Assembly: GCF_963378085.1 (NCBI RefSeq)
Contig: NZ_OY726395.1
Span: forward strand, 2,790,001-2,854,000
Source of the DNA: Mycolicibacterium sp. MU0050
GTDB lineage: Bacteria > Actinomycetota > Actinomycetes > Mycobacteriales > Mycobacteriaceae
DNA length: 64,000 bases
Direction of reading: 5' to 3'
In this document: piece after piece, positions 26,354-34,963 of the stretch
Layout: each line of letters starts with the position of its first letter
How positions within the stretch are numbered: the stretch's first letter is position 1
Notes under the pieces: generated by a model
Told to the model about the DNA's origin: nothing
The model's input: only the letters and a program-made list of their open reading frames with translations
Database searches by the model: none
Translations under genes and position numbers: made by a program

Positions 26354-26365
26354 ATCGGTATCGTT
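26354..26365 (+). promoter_or_regulatory. Weak match to the cluster-1 motif (ATCGGTATCGTT)
   Basis: ATCGGTATCGTT lies in the same gene-free region. Its extended form (CCAATCGGTA..ACTGTA) resembles the reverse-orientation site before the TetR gene at 14234 once one indel is allowed. Weak on its own. Confidence 0.22.
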
Positions 26366-26412
26366 ACTGTACCGCCGGTTGGTTGATCCCGGGCGCTGTT
26401 CGCGCAGTTCTG

Positions 26413-27669
26413 CTAAGCGCCCGGACCTTCCAGAATCGTCACCGCGCACACCGCGTTGTCGTTGCCGATCACGCCGCCGCCGTTCTCGGCCAACCCGAAT
26501 CGAGCGTCGCCGACCGCGTTGCCGCCGGCTTCCCCGCGCAGCTGGATCGAGATCTCGTTGATCATCATCAAACCGGTGGCACCGATCGGATGCCCACGCG
26601 AGACCAAGCCGCCGGACGCATTCACCGGTAGCTCACCGCCGATGGCGGTAGCTCCGGAGGCGGTGAACTCCCCGCCTTTACCGCGTTCGCAGAACCCGAG
26701 ATCTTCGAGGATATGGATCTCGGCGAACGAGCTCGCATCGTGCAGCTCGACCAGGTCGATGTCCGCGGGCGTCAGCCCGGCGGTCCGGAAGGCCCGGCGC
26801 CCGGCGATCACCGGCGCTCGATCGTCCTCCCACGTCGTGTCGAACACCCCGCAGGCGACCTCGCTGGCACGCACGCGGACGGCCCGGTCCCGCACCTCGG
26901 GCGGGCAGCTGTCGAGGTAGGACTGCGAGCAGATCAGGGCCGCCGCCGCGCCGTCTCCGATCGGGGCGCACATCGCCCGGGTCAGCGGATCGCTGACCAT
27001 CCGGTCCTCGAGCACCTGCTGGACCGTCAACGGAAACTGGTACTGGGCACGCGGATTGTGCACCGAGTTGGAATGGTTCTTGGCCGCGGCGATGGCGAAC
27101 TGTTCGGCGGTGCTGCCGTAGGCCCGCATGTGGGTGTGTGCCCACATGCCGTAGAGGTCCATCGCCAGACCTCGATCCGGGGCGGTTTCGAATTTCATGC
27201 CGTTGGCCGCTGCGGTGCGCTGGTAGAGGTCGCGCCACGACTGGGGATCCAACCAATCAAGGGCACCTTCCATGCCACGCAGGGCGGCCCTCGGGTTGTC
27301 CGGGTCGACCATCTTCTCCACGCCGATGGCCAGCGCCACCTCGCTGTGTCCGGACTGCACCTCGCGCAGTGCGTTGTTGAAGGCCTGAGACCCCGCAGCG
27401 CAACCGCCCTCGACGTTGGTGATCGGTGTGCCGCGCGGGAACAGGCCCTCGTTGACCAGCGGGGTGAAGCACAACTGCCCCTTGAGATAGGGCTGGCCCT
27501 GGTTCTCCATCAGCATGTTGGAGAACCACGCCGCGCCGATCACGTCGGTGTTCTCCAGTCGCGCATCGGCGAGGACCCCCAGGTAGGCCTCGCGGGTCAG
27601 GTCCTTGGGGCCCTTGTCGGGAAACTTGCCGACGTTGGTGGCATAAACCCCGAGTATGTAGGCGTTCAT
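26413..27669 (-). CDS. Thiolase-superfamily protein (SCP-x/lipid-transfer type)
   Basis: A 418-residue thiolase-fold protein. Cys90 in VEGGCAAGSQAF fits the acyl-carrying nucleophile. ELHDASSFAE and SRGHPIGATG give the His-containing loops, and the C-terminal NDNAVCAVTIL retains a cysteine that the cluster-1 relative lacks. It is the last gene of the minus-strand cluster-2 operon, 4 nt after the hydratase. Likely role is CoA-dependent cleavage (or the reverse) of a 3-ketoacyl-CoA at the end of the pathway. The cleaved unit is unknown. Confidence 0.88.
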   Translation of the reverse strand: MNAYILGVYATNVGKFPDKGPKDLTREAYLGVLADARLENTDVIGAAWFSNMLMENQGQPYLKGQLCFTPLVNEGLFPRGTPITNVEGGCAAGSQAFNNALREVQSGHSEVALAIGVEKMVDPDNPRAALRGMEGALDWLDPQSWRDLYQRTAAANGMKFETAPDRGLAMDLYGMWAHTHMRAYGSTAEQFAIAAAKNHSNSVHNPRAQYQFPLTVQQVLEDRMVSDPLTRAMCAPIGDGAAAALICSQSYLDSCPPEVRDRAVRVRASEVACGVFDTTWEDDRAPVIAGRRAFRTAGLTPADIDLVELHDASSFAEIHILEDLGFCERGKGGEFTASGATAIGGELPVNASGGLVSRGHPIGATGLMMINEISIQLRGEAGGNAVGDARFGLAENGGGVIGNDNAVCAVTILEGPGA

Positions 27670-27673
27670 CTCG

Positions 27674-28459
27674 CTATCGTCCTTCGAAAACAGGTACCCG
27701 CTTCTCGGTGAAAGCGGTCAGTCCCTCGTGGAAATCCTTGCTGTTCATATGGTTCCGCAGCAACAGCATCTCGTGGCGCAGGCCCGAATCCTCGTCGTGG
27801 TCCCATGCTGCGTTGGCAACCTCCTTCATCGCCTGCAGCACCAGCGGGCTCTTGTCGGCGATCTTGGTGCAGTACTGCTCGACGGTGGCCCGCAACTGGT
27901 CATCGGGCACCACCTCGTGCACCATGCCCCAGTCGCGCATCGTCGCCGCCGAGACCGGTTCGCCGCTGAAGAGCAACGCTTTTGCGCGTTGCGTGCCGAT
28001 CCGTCGAGGCAACACGGCGGCGCCGCCACCTGCCGGAAGCAGCCCATAGATGGCGTGCCCGTCGGCGAAGGTGGCGCTCTCCGCGGCGAAGAGCACATCG
28101 CAGAACAACAGCAACTCGAATCCGCCGGCCACCGCCGGTCCGTTGACGGCGGCGATCACCGGCTTGGGGCAGTTGCGCAGCGCGGTGAAGGCGGGCACGC
28201 TGCTGGCCACGCCGTCCGGTCCGTCGTTGCCTTCGCCCTGCAGTTCGCCGAGCACGAACTTGAGGTCACCCCCGGCGCAGAAGGCGCGCCCGGCCCCCGT
28301 GATCGCGATGACCCGGACCTCCGGGTCCGCCGTCGCCGCCTCCAGCGCCTCACACAGCGCGTTGAGCAACTCGGTGTTGAGCGCATTGAGCACGTTCGGG
28401 CGGTTGAAGCACAGCCACTGCACCTTGCCCTGGCGGTAGGTTTCCAAAACTGTGGTCAT
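27674..28459 (-). CDS. Enoyl-CoA hydratase/isomerase family protein
   Basis: A 261-residue crotonase-fold protein. FCAGGDLKF forms the oxyanion hole and VAGGFELLLFCD holds the first active-site Glu. The second Glu of classical hydratases is not seen; the region reads GHAIYGLLPAGGGA, as in the cluster-1 paralogue at 12587-13396. It may therefore be an isomerase, a hydrolase or a C-C bond enzyme rather than a plain hydratase. It lies between the SDR (15-nt gap) and the thiolase (4-nt gap) in cluster 2. Confidence 0.9.
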   Translation of the reverse strand: MTTVLETYRQGKVQWLCFNRPNVLNALNTELLNALCEALEAATADPEVRVIAITGAGRAFCAGGDLKFVLGELQGEGNDGPDGVASSVPAFTALRNCPKPVIAAVNGPAVAGGFELLLFCDVLFAAESATFADGHAIYGLLPAGGGAAVLPRRIGTQRAKALLFSGEPVSAATMRDWGMVHEVVPDDQLRATVEQYCTKIADKSPLVLQAMKEVANAAWDHDEDSGLRHEMLLLRNHMNSKDFHEGLTAFTEKRVPVFEGR

Positions 28460-28474
28460 GACGTTGATCAGCTC

Positions 28475-29242
28475 CTAGTGACGGGCGCGCAGACCGGCAT
28501 CCAAACTGATGCAGGTGGCGTTGAAGTAGACGTTGGTGATGATGTGTTCGATCAGGCGACCGATCTCGGCCGGATCCCCCATTCGCTTGGGGTACAGCAC
28601 CGACTCCTGCAAGGAGGTCAACACGGCCTCCGAGACCTCGCCGGCCATCCCGGTCTCGAACACTCCGGGAACCACCGATACGCAACGGATCCCGTCCTTG
28701 GCAAGGTCGCGGGCGATCGGCAGGGACATCCCGACCACCCCGGCCTTACTCGCCGCATAGGCCACCGTGCCCCGAGTGCCATCCCAGGCCGCACCGGAGG
28801 CGATGTTCACCAGCACCCCGCGCTCGGTGGTCTCCGGATCAGGCTCGTTGGTGACCATCTGGGCGGCCGCGAGACGCACCACGTTGAACACGCCGGTGAG
28901 GTTGACGTCGATCACGCGTTGCCACACCTCGAGACTGTGCGGCACTCCCTTGGACACCGTTTTCATCATCGAGGGGATGCCGGCGCAGTTGACCGCGGCG
29001 TGCACGGTGCCGAACTGCTCGGTGGCCACCCGTACCGCCGTTTCGACCTGTACGGCGTCGCCGACATCGGTGCGCACCGCGATCGCTCCCGCGCCGAGTT
29101 CCGCGGCGGCTCTTGCCACCCGTTCCTCGTTCACGTCGAGCAGCACCACATTGGCGCCCGCCTTGTGCAGCGTCTGCGCGGTCGCCAGCCCCATGCCGGA
29201 TGCGGCGCCGGTCACGAGGGCGCACCGGCCGTTCAATTTCAC
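28475..29242 (-). CDS. SDR family dehydrogenase, HSD10-like
   Basis: A 255-residue SDR. GAASGMG dinucleotide motif lies near residue 13, the NNAG element reads NCAG, catalytic Ser is in NIASGAA and Tyr-Lys in YAASKAG. It is a paralogue of the cluster-1 SDR (13400-14161) and like it resembles type II 3-hydroxyacyl-CoA dehydrogenases. GTG 29242 overlaps the acyl-CoA ligase stop by 4 nt, indicating translational coupling. Expected step: oxidation of a 3-hydroxyacyl-CoA intermediate. Confidence 0.9.
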   Translation of the reverse strand: MKLNGRCALVTGAASGMGLATAQTLHKAGANVVLLDVNEERVARAAAELGAGAIAVRTDVGDAVQVETAVRVATEQFGTVHAAVNCAGIPSMMKTVSKGVPHSLEVWQRVIDVNLTGVFNVVRLAAAQMVTNEPDPETTERGVLVNIASGAAWDGTRGTVAYAASKAGVVGMSLPIARDLAKDGIRCVSVVPGVFETGMAGEVSEAVLTSLQESVLYPKRMGDPAEIGRLIEHIITNVYFNATCISLDAGLRARH

Positions 29243-30843
29243 TGTTGTGCTCCTTGTTTGGTGAGTTGCGGCAGTTCCACCGCGTCAGCTAGACCCTGCT
29301 GTTTGAGCTTGAACTTCTGCACCTTGGCGGTCTCGGTCTTGGGGAGTTGGTCGACAAAGCGGATGTAGCGCGGAAACGCGAACCGCGGCAGGCCTTCCGC
29401 GCAGACCGCGGCGATGTCGGCGAGGCTGGGTGCTCGGCCCGGATCGGTCACCACCGCGACGGCGATCTCGTCCTCGCCGAACTCGGAAGGCACCGGGTAG
29501 GCGCCGCACTCGACCACGCCGTCAATGGTGTTGAGCACGTCTTCCACGGTGCGCGGCGAGATGTTCTCCCCGCGACGACGGATCATTTCCTTGACCCGGT
29601 CCACGTAGTACACGTAGCCGTCCTCGTCGATCCGCGCCGCATCACCGGTGTGGAACCAGAAGTTGCGCATCACCTTCAGCGACTCCTCTGGCTGGTTCCA
29701 GTAGCCGTTGGACATCGACCATGGCTCGTCACACCTGATGCAGAGCTCACCCACCTCGCCGGGCGGAACCTCACGGTCGTACTCGTCGACGACCCGGACG
29801 CGGTACGGCGCGACCGCCCGACCACAGGAGCCATGGGGCACCACAGCATCGACGGAGTTCAGGATCGGGATACTGATCTCGGTGGCCCCGTACATCTCGA
29901 ATATCGGAATATCGAACCGCCGCGCGAAGGCGTCGACCAGCGGCCGTGGCGCCGGGACGATCAACGCCCGGGTGATGTCGTTGGTGCGGTCCTGGCCCGA
30001 CTCCGGCTGGGCCAGCAGGAAATGCGCCATCGACACCACCATGTGCGCCACCGTCGCTCGGTGCTCGCGGGCCTGTTCCCAGAACTTGCTCGCGCTGAAC
30101 TTTCGGACCAGCAGCAGCCGCGCGCCCGAGATCAGGCAGGCGCCCACATTCATGTACTTGCCACCGCCGTGAAACAGCGGCAGTACGGCGATCAAGGTGT
30201 CGTCCGACGTCAGCTGCAGGGCCCGCACGGTGCGCTCTCCGATCCGCACCGTCGCGCGGTGCGGCAGCACCGCCCCCTTGGGTAGGCCGGTGGTCCCGGA
30301 GGTGTACATGATCGAGGCGGTATCCGGCCCGGCGGCGGCGGTTTTCACCGCCACGCCCGGGTTGGCGATGATCGCGTCCAGTGTGCCCGGATCGTGCTCC
30401 GGGGCGTCGACGTGCGGCGCCACCCCGATCAGCAGGCCGCAGGTGCCGCCGGGCAGGGCTTCCTCGATTCTCTCGCAATGGTCCGCGTCGACGATGGCCG
30501 CCTTGGGCGCGGCGTCCTGCAGGACGTGCCGCAAACTGGCGCCCACCAGGCCCGGGTTGACCGGAACCTCGACTGCGCCGATCTTGCTGAGCCCCAGCAT
30601 CACGTACACGGCGCGGACATCGTTGGGCACCAACGTCATCACCCGATCGCCGGCCCCCACCCCGCCACGCTGAAGTGCCGCGGCGATCGCCGAGGCCCGC
30701 TGATCCAGCTCGCGGTAGGTGACTTCGACACCGTCGTCCTGCACGATGCACACCCGGTCGGGGTCGCGGGCCGCCCAGCGTTCGACCACCGCGCTCAGCA
30801 CCGAATCGAGCAAGTCGAGCTCGCCGATAGGCACCGCGCCCAC
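29239..30843 (-). CDS. Acyl-CoA synthetase (AMP-forming)
   Basis: A 534-residue ANL-superfamily ligase. The P-loop is YTSGTTGLPKGAVLPH near residue 180, PLFHGGGKY follows, EMYGATE lies near 320, the hinge region reads DRVKEMIRRRGENISPRTVE, and the catalytic Lys is in KTETAKVQKFKLK. The RRRGENIS hinge resembles crotonobetaine/carnitine-CoA-ligase-type enzymes more than long-chain FadD proteins. GTG 30843 overlaps the last base of the zinc-ribbon gene stop. Its place directly after a carboxylase-like gene set suggests it activates the acid made by those proteins; this is inference. Confidence 0.9.
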   Translation of the reverse strand: MGAVPIGELDLLDSVLSAVVERWAARDPDRVCIVQDDGVEVTYRELDQRASAIAAALQRGGVGAGDRVMTLVPNDVRAVYVMLGLSKIGAVEVPVNPGLVGASLRHVLQDAAPKAAIVDADHCERIEEALPGGTCGLLIGVAPHVDAPEHDPGTLDAIIANPGVAVKTAAAGPDTASIMYTSGTTGLPKGAVLPHRATVRIGERTVRALQLTSDDTLIAVLPLFHGGGKYMNVGACLISGARLLLVRKFSASKFWEQAREHRATVAHMVVSMAHFLLAQPESGQDRTNDITRALIVPAPRPLVDAFARRFDIPIFEMYGATEISIPILNSVDAVVPHGSCGRAVAPYRVRVVDEYDREVPPGEVGELCIRCDEPWSMSNGYWNQPEESLKVMRNFWFHTGDAARIDEDGYVYYVDRVKEMIRRRGENISPRTVEDVLNTIDGVVECGAYPVPSEFGEDEIAVAVVTDPGRAPSLADIAAVCAEGLPRFAFPRYIRFVDQLPKTETAKVQKFKLKQQGLADAVELPQLTKQGAQQ

Positions 30844-31052
30844 TACAGCTCCCCCGACAACACCGGGGACTCGATACGCTGCGCATCAGCGGTGTGCAGG
30901 CAGGCCCGGCACTTGACGACGCGCAGCCAGCCCCGGTAGTCGACCACCCGGTAGCGGGCCAACCGCCGAGCACCACAGCGCTCGCAACCGTCGTCCACCT
31001 CCTCGACCGCCTCATTGATGAACAACTCTGTGGGCTGCGGGTAAATCTTCAT
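30843..31052 (-). CDS. Small zinc-ribbon protein, possible accessory subunit of the carboxylase-like pair
   Basis: A 69-residue protein with two CxxC knuckles (Cys23/Cys26 and Cys48/Cys51) separated by a beta-rich stretch, a minimal zinc ribbon. ATG 31052 has GGAGGAG just upstream. It lies 27 nt downstream of the HyuB-like gene and touches the ligase gene, so it belongs to the operon. Acetone and acetophenone carboxylases, built on HyuA/HyuB-like subunits, carry a small extra subunit, and this protein could play that part. I cannot assign it to a named family, and a role with the ligase or thiolase is equally possible. Confidence 0.72.
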   Translation of the reverse strand: MKIYPQPTELFINEAVEEVDDGCERCGARRLARYRVVDYRGWLRVVKCRACLHTADAQRIESPVLSGEL

Positions 31053-31079
31053 GGTCTACTCCTCCAAAGGCTGCGTTGG

Positions 31080-32906
31080 TCAGGGAGCGGCGGTCACGAT
31101 GTCGTTGCGGACATCACGTGCCACTGCGTTCGGATCGCGGCGGGCCGGGTCGCCGCAGCCGCCCGCGCCGGGGGTCTGATGCACCACCACATCGCGGGCA
31201 CCGATCACCACGCCGGCTTGTTTGCTCGACCGGAACTGCGTCTCGCCGGGCACTTCCTCGGGCACCAAGCGGCCGGCTGCATCCACGATGCCGGCCAGCA
31301 CCTCCGGTTCGCCCAGATCCGCGCCGGACGCCCAGGCGTCCAGAGCGTTGCGATACACCTTGATGTGCCCGGTGGTCCCGTTATCTCCGCCCATCGCACC
31401 CCGCGGCCCGATCCGGCACTGGTCGAGCTGGAACGAGCTTTCGCAATCGGCCAGCGGGACCAACACGGATCGGGTTGCCGGCCCGCCGCGATACTGCCCG
31501 GATCCCGCGGTGTCCGCGACGAATTCGCGCTCGAGCAGCAACACCGGGAAAGATTCCTCTTCGAGTTCGATCGACGTCACCACGCAGTTGCCGCCCTCCT
31601 GGAACGTATAACAACTGCCGTCGCCCTGCGCGTGGCCGCCGAAAGGCCCCTGGAACAGGTTCATGGAGATGAACGGGGCCGGGACATCGCTGCGAGTGTC
31701 GACCCCGGCGAAGCTCATGAACAGCACGTCGTCATAGTTCTCCGCCACCGCCATCGCCGGATCGGCCTGCGAGAGAGCCCTTTTCACCAGGTTTATCGCC
31801 TTGGCGATGAACATGGTGTGGCCGGCGTTGGTCGCCATCGGGGGCAGCGCGTGCAAGCAGCTTCCCGGTGGCAACACGACGTGCACGGGGCGGTAGGCGC
31901 CGGCGTTGGGGCTGATCGAATCCGGTAGCGCGACCTGCAGTCCCAGGTGGGCACCGGACACCCCGTCGGACCAGGTGCAGGCGAAACCGCCCCATTCGTT
32001 GCGTGACGACCCGGAGTAGTCGACCTCCACCTCACCGCCGTGCTTACGCACGGTGCAGCGGATGAGCATCGGGTCACCGTCCATGTCGTTGTCCATGTAG
32101 TCCTCGGCGGACCATTCTCCGTCCGGGATCGCACTCAGGGCCGCGCGCATCGCCCGCTCGGTATGGTCCAGCGAGTACTGCACAGCGCCCGCGTAGGCCT
32201 CGCGCCCGTAACGGTTTACGTAGCGCAGCACCATCTCCGCACCCAACACCAACGCCGAATGGATCACCTGCAGGTCATTGAGACTGATGTCGGGGATCCG
32301 GGTTTGGCCGGTGAACAGTTCGACGGTCTCACGGACGAGTTCGCCCTCGCGGTAGAGGTGCCGCGGCGAGATCCGGATGCCCTCGGCGTACATGTCCCGC
32401 TGCAGGCCGGGGCCGAACCCGGTGGGAATGGGCCCGCCGATGTCGAGCCAGTGGGTGATCGCTGCGGCGAAGCCGACCAGTACTTGTTCGTCGTCGAAGA
32501 TCGGCATCAGGGTGCCGACGTCGTTGATGTGACTGCCGCCGCGGTAGGGCTCGTTGAAGATGATGACGTCACCGGGCTTGAAGTTCTCCACGCCCCAGTG
32601 CTCGATGGCCATCCTGGCGTAGAACTGGTTGATCACGTAGTGGCCGGGCGCGGCGGTGCCCATGGCGATCGCGTCGAAATCCAAGTCGCGATCGGCATCC
32701 CGGGGCGCGAGCAACCCGATGCCGAAGTCGTTGACCTCGCTGAGCAGTGGGCTCAGTGCCGCGGTATTGATCTTGATCTGCATCTGCAGACCGATGTGTT
32801 CCAGCGCGTGCCGGATCACCTCGGCGGTGGTGAGGTCGACGCCGTAACGGTCTTCGACCTCTTTGGCGCCGAGCACGGAAACCGGTTGGGGTGCCACAGT
32901 TGTCAC
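31080..32906 (-). CDS. Hydantoinase B / acetone carboxylase alpha-type subunit
   Basis: A 608-residue HyuB-family protein. Typical segments are TTAEVIRHALEHIGLQMQIKI, the metal/active-site-like region PGDVIIFNEPYRGGSHINDVG near residue 120, HINDV..PIFDDEQVLVGFAAAITHWLDIGG, and the C-terminal TPGAGGCGDP. The family covers N-methylhydantoinase B, 5-oxoprolinase B parts and ketone carboxylase subunits. GTG 32906 overlaps the HyuA-like stop (GTGA). A reading frame continues upstream inside the neighbour without similarity. Because acyl-CoA chemistry follows, carboxylation of a ketone is more attractive than hydantoin cleavage, but that is inference. Confidence 0.88.
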   Translation of the reverse strand: MTTVAPQPVSVLGAKEVEDRYGVDLTTAEVIRHALEHIGLQMQIKINTAALSPLLSEVNDFGIGLLAPRDADRDLDFDAIAMGTAAPGHYVINQFYARMAIEHWGVENFKPGDVIIFNEPYRGGSHINDVGTLMPIFDDEQVLVGFAAAITHWLDIGGPIPTGFGPGLQRDMYAEGIRISPRHLYREGELVRETVELFTGQTRIPDISLNDLQVIHSALVLGAEMVLRYVNRYGREAYAGAVQYSLDHTERAMRAALSAIPDGEWSAEDYMDNDMDGDPMLIRCTVRKHGGEVEVDYSGSSRNEWGGFACTWSDGVSGAHLGLQVALPDSISPNAGAYRPVHVVLPPGSCLHALPPMATNAGHTMFIAKAINLVKRALSQADPAMAVAENYDDVLFMSFAGVDTRSDVPAPFISMNLFQGPFGGHAQGDGSCYTFQEGGNCVVTSIELEEESFPVLLLEREFVADTAGSGQYRGGPATRSVLVPLADCESSFQLDQCRIGPRGAMGGDNGTTGHIKVYRNALDAWASGADLGEPEVLAGIVDAAGRLVPEEVPGETQFRSSKQAGVVIGARDVVVHQTPGAGGCGDPARRDPNAVARDVRNDIVTAAP

Positions 32907-34963
32907 AGGTTCTTCTCCTCGATCTCGATGATCACGTCGCCGAATTCGTTCACCGTCGCGACATCGCCCGCGACGAGCACGCCGGTGTACGTCTGGGCCT
33001 CGATGACCGCCGGGCCGGCCACCACCTGGTTGGGTGCGAAGTCGTCGGCGTTGTAGACCGGCACGTCCCGGTTGAGTTCGCCCATGAGGGTGATGTCGCG
33101 GCGGCGCCTGGGTTGCGCCGGTTCGCTGTTGGTCAGCCGGGGCGGGAACAGTCGGCGCTGATCGGTCGACACCGCGCGGGTGCGCAGGGTCTGGACGTAG
33201 ATTGGTGCGGGCAGGCTGTAACCGAACTGGCGTTGATGCGCGGCGGCGAAGGCTTCGGTCAGGTGCGTCAGCGGCTCTGGGTGCGACGGGTCGATGACCG
33301 CCGCGAGCTCCCATCGCTGGCCCAGGTAGGTGGCGTCCAGCCAGGCTTCGACGACGACATCCCGGTTGCCGCGACCGCGGAGCCTCCCGACCAGGTGCTC
33401 CAGGCTCTGCCGGGCCCGGGCGAACACGTCGGTCGCGACGTCCTCGGTGACGGTCGCCATCACCGGGGTGACCTCTTCCTCGAACGCTTGAGCAGTGAGC
33501 AGACCGAACGCCGAGAACACCCCTGACAGGGCCGGGATGACCACCCGCGGCATCTGCAGCGAGCGTGCGATCTGACTGGCCACCAGCGGCCCGGCTGCGC
33601 CGTAACTCACCAGCCCGAACTCGCGCGGATCGGCGCCGCGATAAACCGTGAGGCGCCGAACCGCCTCCGCCATGTTGTGGATGGCGACTTCGGTCGAGGT
33701 GCGCGCAACCTCGACTGCGGTCATGTCCAGGGCCGCGGCCAACGGCGCGAATGCGGCCTCCGCAGCCGCGACGTCCGGGTAGATCTCGCCGCCCAGGGGC
33801 ACCTCGGCATCCAGCACACCGAGCAGCAGGAAGGCATCGGTGACGGTCGGCTGGGTGCCGCCGTGGCCGTAGCAAGCCGGGCCGGGGTCGCTGCCCGCGC
33901 TTTCCGGACCGACCTTGAGCCCGCCGCCCTCGTCGATCGCGATCAGGCTGCCGCCGCCCGCGCCGATGCTGTGGATCTCCACCACCGGCAGGCTGACCAG
34001 CAGATCGTGCTCGATCTCGAGCTCGCGTTTGACCGACGCGCGACCGTCCACCACCACGGCGACCTCGGTGCTGGTGCCACCCATGTCGAAGCCCACCAGG
34101 TTCGGCATCTCGAGTCGCTCGGCGTAGGCCTGCACGCCCATGACCCCGCCGACCGGTCCGCTGTTGAGGGTCGCGACGGGCCGGGACGTGACCTGCTCGG
34201 CGGTGATCAGACCGCCGTCGTTGGTCATGAACGTCAAGGGGGCGTCCAGGCCGGCCTCCCGCAGCCGACCCTCCACCCGCGTCGTGTAGGACTCCATCAA
34301 CGGCTGGACGTAGGCGTTGAGCACGCAGGTGGAGAACCGGTTGTACTCACGCGGGAACGGCGCCACCTCCGCCGAGGTGCTCACGCTGATACCGGGAAAC
34401 CGGTCGCGGATCAGTTCGGCGGCGCGTTGCTCGTGTTCGGGATGCTTGTAGGCGTGCAGGAAACACACCGCGATGCCCTGGCATCCGTCGGCCACCAGGC
34501 GCTCCACCTCCTGCAGCAGACGTTCTTCGTCGAGGGTCATCAACACTCCGCCGTCGGCCATCAGCCGCTCGCTGACGGTGCGGCGGCGGTATCGCTCGAC
34601 GATGGGCCGCAGCTCGTGGGGTCGACGCCAGCGCGGGTCCACCATGGCCTCGAAGGGGCGCCAACCGCGGGCCATATCGAGAAGGTCACGGAACCCGTGG
34701 GTGGTCACCATGCCGATGTCGGCGCCGCGGCGGGTCAGGATCGCGTTGAGCGCCACCGTGGTGCCGTGCACGATCTGGTCGATGGGAGTGTCGCCGGGTT
34801 CGGCCTTCTCGATGGTGCGGAGCAGCCCGTTGGCGAGGTCGTCGTAGGTCGTCAAGGACTTGGTGCCGATGCGTACCTGTTCGCCTTCGGCCAGCACCAG
34901 GTCGGTGAAAGTGCCCCCGGTGTCGATGCCGATGCGCAGTGCCGTATTCGAGGTCATGCTCAC
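32903..34963 (-). CDS. Hydantoinase A / acetone carboxylase beta-type ATPase subunit
   Basis: A 686-residue HyuA-family protein, the ATP-using partner of the HyuB-like subunit. The actin-fold ATPase motifs are GIDTGGTFTD (residues 12-21), HGTTVALNAIL, MTNDGGL near 255, GFDMGGTSTEV near 290 and IGAGGGSLI near 330. ATP is expected to activate the substrate carbonyl or bicarbonate by phosphorylation. GTG 34963 overlaps the tetR stop by 4 nt; ATG 34957 two codons later is an alternative. A second HyuA/HyuB pair lies at 61180-64000. The sequence does not tell which ketone, lactam or hydantoin is used. Confidence 0.9.
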   Translation of the reverse strand: MSMTSNTALRIGIDTGGTFTDLVLAEGEQVRIGTKSLTTYDDLANGLLRTIEKAEPGDTPIDQIVHGTTVALNAILTRRGADIGMVTTHGFRDLLDMARGWRPFEAMVDPRWRRPHELRPIVERYRRRTVSERLMADGGVLMTLDEERLLQEVERLVADGCQGIAVCFLHAYKHPEHEQRAAELIRDRFPGISVSTSAEVAPFPREYNRFSTCVLNAYVQPLMESYTTRVEGRLREAGLDAPLTFMTNDGGLITAEQVTSRPVATLNSGPVGGVMGVQAYAERLEMPNLVGFDMGGTSTEVAVVVDGRASVKRELEIEHDLLVSLPVVEIHSIGAGGGSLIAIDEGGGLKVGPESAGSDPGPACYGHGGTQPTVTDAFLLLGVLDAEVPLGGEIYPDVAAAEAAFAPLAAALDMTAVEVARTSTEVAIHNMAEAVRRLTVYRGADPREFGLVSYGAAGPLVASQIARSLQMPRVVIPALSGVFSAFGLLTAQAFEEEVTPVMATVTEDVATDVFARARQSLEHLVGRLRGRGNRDVVVEAWLDATYLGQRWELAAVIDPSHPEPLTHLTEAFAAAHQRQFGYSLPAPIYVQTLRTRAVSTDQRRLFPPRLTNSEPAQPRRRRDITLMGELNRDVPVYNADDFAPNQVVAGPAVIEAQTYTGVLVAGDVATVNEFGDVIIEIEEKNL

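Larger units (their letters stand above)
25949..26412. other. Gene-free region between the mce operon and the cluster-2 thiolase
   Basis: No convincing gene is seen here; short open frames lack family similarity. The stretch holds two matches to the cluster-1 motif (26071 and 26354) and is locally less GC-rich than its flanks near 26050-26110. It separates the 5' end of the mce operon from the 3' end of cluster 2, so it contains the mce promoter region and possibly the end of the cluster-2 transcript. Confidence 0.5.
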
